A stretch of 7,574 bases of DNA from NCBI GenBank assembly GCA_021814355.1, contig JAKAIJ010000122.1, positions 1-7,574 of the forward strand, given 5' to 3'. A program made the translations under genes and the position numbers. A model generated the notes under the pieces. That model did no database searches and was not told where the DNA came from. It saw only the letters and a list, made by a program, of their open reading frames with translations. The DNA comes from Acidobacteriota bacterium (GTDB lineage Bacteria > Acidobacteriota > UBA4820 > DSQY01). The first letter of the stretch is position 1; every line of letters starts with the position of its first letter. This document shows, in pieces, positions 6,009 to 7,574 of the stretch.

Positions 6009-6032
6009 CGCGGCCGCGGTGTCGCGGCCGCG
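6009..6032 (-). promoter_or_regulatory. Very stable GC hairpin abutting the ribosome binding site of the zinc-ribbon gene
   Basis: The self-complementary 10-mer CGCGGCCGCG occurs at 6009-6018 and again at 6023-6032, separated by 4 nt. In the minus-strand transcript this gives a 10-bp all-GC stem with an ACAC loop. It lies between the predicted start of transcription and the GGGGAGGAG ribosome binding site, which overlaps or directly follows its base. Each copy contains a GCGGCCGC octamer. It may limit or regulate translation, or be a protein-binding site. Confidence 0.55.
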
Positions 6033-6043
6033 TAAACGCGCGC

Positions 6044-6052
6044 AGTATACCA
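6044..6052 (-). promoter_or_regulatory. Predicted extended -10 promoter of the zinc-ribbon gene
   Basis: TGGTATACT on the minus strand combines the TGn extension with TATACT (5 of 6 consensus). No good -35 hexamer is found upstream, which an extended -10 can tolerate. The predicted start is near 6037, giving a leader of about 41 nt that contains the GC hairpin at 6009-6032. The gene is therefore probably transcribed separately from the EamA gene, which ends at 6098. Confidence 0.5.
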
Positions 6053-6097
6053 TCCGTGGCGCGCTGCCGGGGAAGGAGGGGGTTAGCCGCGCGGACG

Positions 6098-6991
6098 TCA
6101 GAGCGCCCGCGGACGGGGCGGCCAGAGGGCGGCGACCACCCCCGCCAGGACGAGGAGCGCCCCCGGGTAGAAGAGCGGGCCGGGCCGCTCGGCGAAGAGC
6201 AGCGCGGCAAGGAGGGTGGAGACGACGGGCTCCGCGAGGATGCTGAGGTTGACCTTGTAGGTTTCCATGTGGCGCACGGCATAGTTCAGCAGGTTGTGGC
6301 CCAGTGTGGAGGGGACGAGGGCGAGCAGGGCGAACATGAGCCAGGTGCGGCCCGAGAAGCCCGACAGCGGGAGCCCCGCGGCGAGGGCGCTCAGTCCCAG
6401 CGCCGCCGCCGCCGCGAGGTAGAGCATGAGCAGCCACGGCGCCAGCTCCACGCGGGCCCGTACGCTCCGCCCCAGGGTCAGATAGCCCGCCGCGAAGAGC
6501 GCCGCGGCCACGGCGAGCGCGTCCCCCGCGAGGCTTTCGCCGCCGAGACCGCGGTCTCCCCCGGCGATGAGGGCGACTCCGGCGAGCGAGAGGAGGATGG
6601 CCGCCGCGCCGCGCGGGGGCAGGTGCTCCCGGAGGAAGAGCTTTCCGAAGAGCGCCCCCCAGACGGGCTGGGTGGAGGCGAGCACCAGCGACGAGGCGAC
6701 GGTGGTCCTCTGCACCGAGGAGATCCAGGTTCCGAAGTGGAGGGCGAGGACGAGCCCCGTGGCCGCCGCCAGGGGCAGCAGGCGCGCCGCCTCCCGCGCC
6801 CGCCCCGGCCGGCGCCAGAGCTGCCAGGAGACCAGGGGGACGAGGAGGCCCGCGGCCAGCGCCTTCCGCCAGAAGGCGATGGCGAGCGCCGGCGCTTCGG
6901 CGTACCGGACCAGGATGGCGGGAAACGAGACGCACAACACGCCGATGAAGAGAACCAGCCGGACGCGTCCCGGGGGCGGACTCTCGTGCAC
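6098..6991 (-). CDS. EamA/DMT-superfamily membrane transporter
   Basis: A 297-residue inner-membrane protein, the usual size for the drug/metabolite transporter (EamA) family, with two repeats of about five helices each. The first repeat shows AFWRKALAAGLLVPL (39-53) and HFGTWISSVQRTT (85-97) followed by ASSLVLASTQPVWGALFGKL (99-118), then REHL, the end-of-repeat mark. The second shows LVPSTLGHNLLNYAVRHM (225-242) and AEPVVSTLLAALLFAERPG (253-271). Such proteins export amino acids, metabolites or drugs; the substrate cannot be inferred. The GTG start at 6991 is chosen because GGGAGGGG (7001-6994) sits just upstream and the first membrane helix begins about 10 residues later. An in-frame ATG at 7105 would add 38 polar, Arg-rich residues and run through a hairpin. 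The ATG overlapping the GTG by two bases is in another frame. Confidence 0.9.
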   Translation of the reverse strand: MHESPPPGRVRLVLFIGVLCVSFPAILVRYAEAPALAIAFWRKALAAGLLVPLVSWQLWRRPGRAREAARLLPLAAATGLVLALHFGTWISSVQRTTVASSLVLASTQPVWGALFGKLFLREHLPPRGAAAILLSLAGVALIAGGDRGLGGESLAGDALAVAAALFAAGYLTLGRSVRARVELAPWLLMLYLAAAAALGLSALAAGLPLSGFSGRTWLMFALLALVPSTLGHNLLNYAVRHMETYKVNLSILAEPVVSTLLAALLFAERPGPLFYPGALLVLAGVVAALWPPRPRAL

Positions 6992-7007
6992 ATCCCCTCC
7001 CGCCGGT

Positions 7008-7013
7008 ATTGTA
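7008..7013 (-). promoter_or_regulatory. Candidate -10 box for the EamA gene
   Basis: TACAAT (5 of 6 consensus) on the minus strand, followed about 6 nt later by the GGGAGGGG ribosome binding site. The transcript leader would be only about 10 nt. No matching -35 is seen. Its presence supports the short GTG start rather than the upstream ATG at 7105. Confidence 0.35.
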
Positions 7014-7045
7014 GCAGGGGGTGCGCGGAGCGTCTGTTGGCACGC

Positions 7046-7073
7046 AGAAGAACCGCTGTCCCGGCGGGAGCGG
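7046..7073 (-). terminator. Hairpin with T-rich tail, possible tRNA-Pro terminator
   Basis: On the minus strand CCGCT+CCC (7073-7066) pairs with GGG (7062-7060) and, after a 2-nt bulge, AGCGG (7057-7053), around a 3-nt loop. It is followed by TTCTTCT. It lies about 95 nt beyond the tRNA 3' end and just before the EamA promoter region, a sensible place to end the tRNA transcript. Confidence 0.4.
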
Positions 7074-7168
7074 CGCCGCGGAAAACGAGAGGGTATCCCG
7101 AACAAGCAACCGCGAGGAGCCCCGCGCCGGGTGGCGAGGCGGATGGCGAGAAGGTCCGCTCGGGGGTG

Positions 7169-7245
7169 TGGTCGGGGCGGGGAGATTTGAACTCCCGACC
7201 CTCTGCTCCCAAAGCAGATGCGCTACCAGGCTGCGCTACGCCCCG
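7169..7245 (-). tRNA. trnP: tRNA-Pro (anticodon UGG)
   Basis: A 77-nt tRNA on the minus strand with a perfect acceptor stem (CGGGGCG / CGCCCCG), A73 and an encoded CCA (7171-7169). The anticodon arm is TCTGC-TTTGGGA-GCAGA with anticodon TGG at 7211-7209, which reads CCA and, by wobble, other proline codons. The T arm is GGGAG-TTCAAAT-CTCCC. The D arm has GCGC pairs around AGCCTGGTA. No intron or mismatch is seen, so it should be functional. Confidence 0.97.
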
Positions 7246-7253
7246 ACCGGGAC

Positions 7254-7282
7254 AGGATAGCGGCAGGAGCGCGGAGGGACAA
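7254..7282 (-). promoter_or_regulatory. Promoter of tRNA-Pro
   Basis: The -35 TTGTCC (7282-7277; 4 of 6) and -10 TATCCT (7259-7254; 4 of 6) are separated by exactly 17 nt on the minus strand. The predicted start is about 7247, within a few bases of the mature tRNA 5' end at 7245, as is usual for tRNA genes. The GC-rich stretch after the -10 could act as a stringent-control discriminator, which is inference. Confidence 0.6.
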
Positions 7283-7358
7283 GGGGCGAGCCGGGAAGGA
7301 CGCGTCCTTGTGGCCGCGCCCCGGCTCTGTAAGAATTCCGTGAGGTAAGGGAGCGGCG

Positions 7359-7574
7359 ATGGACCGGGCGCGCGTGATGGAGGCCCTCGAGGAGCTGGCC
7401 CGGCTCTCCGAGCTGGAGGGGGACAACCCCTTCAAGGTGAGGGCCTACCAGAACGGGGCGCGGGCCCTCGATGGCGCCACCACGGGGCCCGAGGGATGGG
7501 AGGCGCCGGGTGCGCTCGAAGCGATCCCCGGCGTGGGGAAGGGGATCGCACAGAAGGTGCGCGAGCAGATCGGA
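7359..7574 (+). CDS. polX: DNA polymerase X family protein, N-terminal part (3'-partial)
   Basis: The first 72 codons of a gene that runs off the right edge. It starts with ATG at 7359 after GGAG (7350-7353, 5-nt spacer). The opening EALEELARLSELEGDNPFKVRAY.NGARAL (8-37, key residues only) matches the helical N-terminal 8-kDa-type domain of DNA polymerase beta/X, where the pattern is L.....L.E..G.NPF.VRAY..AARAL. Residues 53-68 (LEAIPGVGKGIAQKV) are a helix-hairpin-helix DNA-binding motif with the GVGKGIA hairpin. Bacterial PolX proteins continue with a nucleotidyltransferase domain and a PHP exonuclease domain, and act in base-excision or gap repair; those parts are outside the window, so a shorter helix-hairpin-helix protein cannot be excluded. 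It is divergent from tRNA-Pro. A weak promoter candidate is TTGTGG (7308-7313) with AAGAAT (7331-7336). Confidence 0.85.
   Translation, partial: MDRARVMEALEELARLSELEGDNPFKVRAYQNGARALDGATTGPEGWEAPGALEAIPGVGKGIAQKVREQIG

Noticed and set aside
4867..6282. A 471-residue open frame on the minus strand across the VOC and zinc-ribbon genes
   Set aside because: It is out of frame with both supported genes and its composition is low-complexity; no domain is visible.
5997..7109. N-terminal extension of the zinc-ribbon frame up to 7109
   Set aside because: It overlaps the EamA gene in another frame, has Arg/Pro/Gly-rich junk composition, and the ATG at 5996 has its own ribosome binding site and promoter.
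5891..7348. A 485-residue open frame on the + strand running across the EamA gene and the tRNA
   Set aside because: It is antisense to the EamA gene, reads through a perfect tRNA, and has biased low-complexity composition.
1..7574. CRISPR array, phage, toxin-antitoxin or defence system
   Set aside because: No regularly spaced repeats and no nuclease, integrase, toxin or defence-type domains were found on either strand.

Overview
The window is a piece of a GC-rich bacterial chromosome (clear GGAGG-type ribosome binding sites, tRNA with encoded CCA, strong G/C bias at third codon positions). The gene families are widespread, so the sequence does not fix the phylum. The mix of a CARDB surface protein, a zinc-ribbon/pilin-like protein and a family X DNA polymerase would fit an acidobacterial, deltaproteobacterial/myxobacterial or similar environmental lineage, but that is only an impression.

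Layout from left to right: (i) the 3' part of a secreted CARDB/Ig-like surface protein on the + strand (2-808), visibly less GC-rich than the rest, closed by a hairpin terminator. (ii) A minus-strand block: a Cys/Met-metabolism PLP enzyme (966-2162) with its own promoter and an 18-bp palindrome in its leader; an ABC-2-type exporter permease without its ATPase in view (2325-4016); and protein-L-isoaspartate methyltransferase pcm (4063-4707), 46 nt upstream of the permease and probably cotranscribed with it. (iii) A divergent + strand VOC/glyoxalase-fold gene (4900-5307). (iv) A minus-strand gene for a membrane-anchored protein that joins an N-terminal zinc ribbon to a pilin-like helix and a GspG-like C-terminal region (5169-5996); its reading frame runs 139 nt tail-to-tail into the VOC gene. 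(v) An EamA/DMT-family transporter (6098-6991, GTG start). (vi) tRNA-Pro(UGG) on the minus strand (7169-7245) with a good sigma70-type promoter. (vii) The first 72 codons of a DNA polymerase X-type gene on the + strand, cut by the window end.

The genes do not form one pathway: they look like housekeeping and accessory genes in short one- or two-gene units. No phage, CRISPR, toxin-antitoxin or defence cassette is visible. The points most worth a second look are the zinc-ribbon/pseudopilin fusion without a prepilin-peptidase site, its convergent overlap with the VOC gene, and several strong palindromes and hairpins in the short intergenic regions (2181-2198, 2254-2324, 6009-6032).
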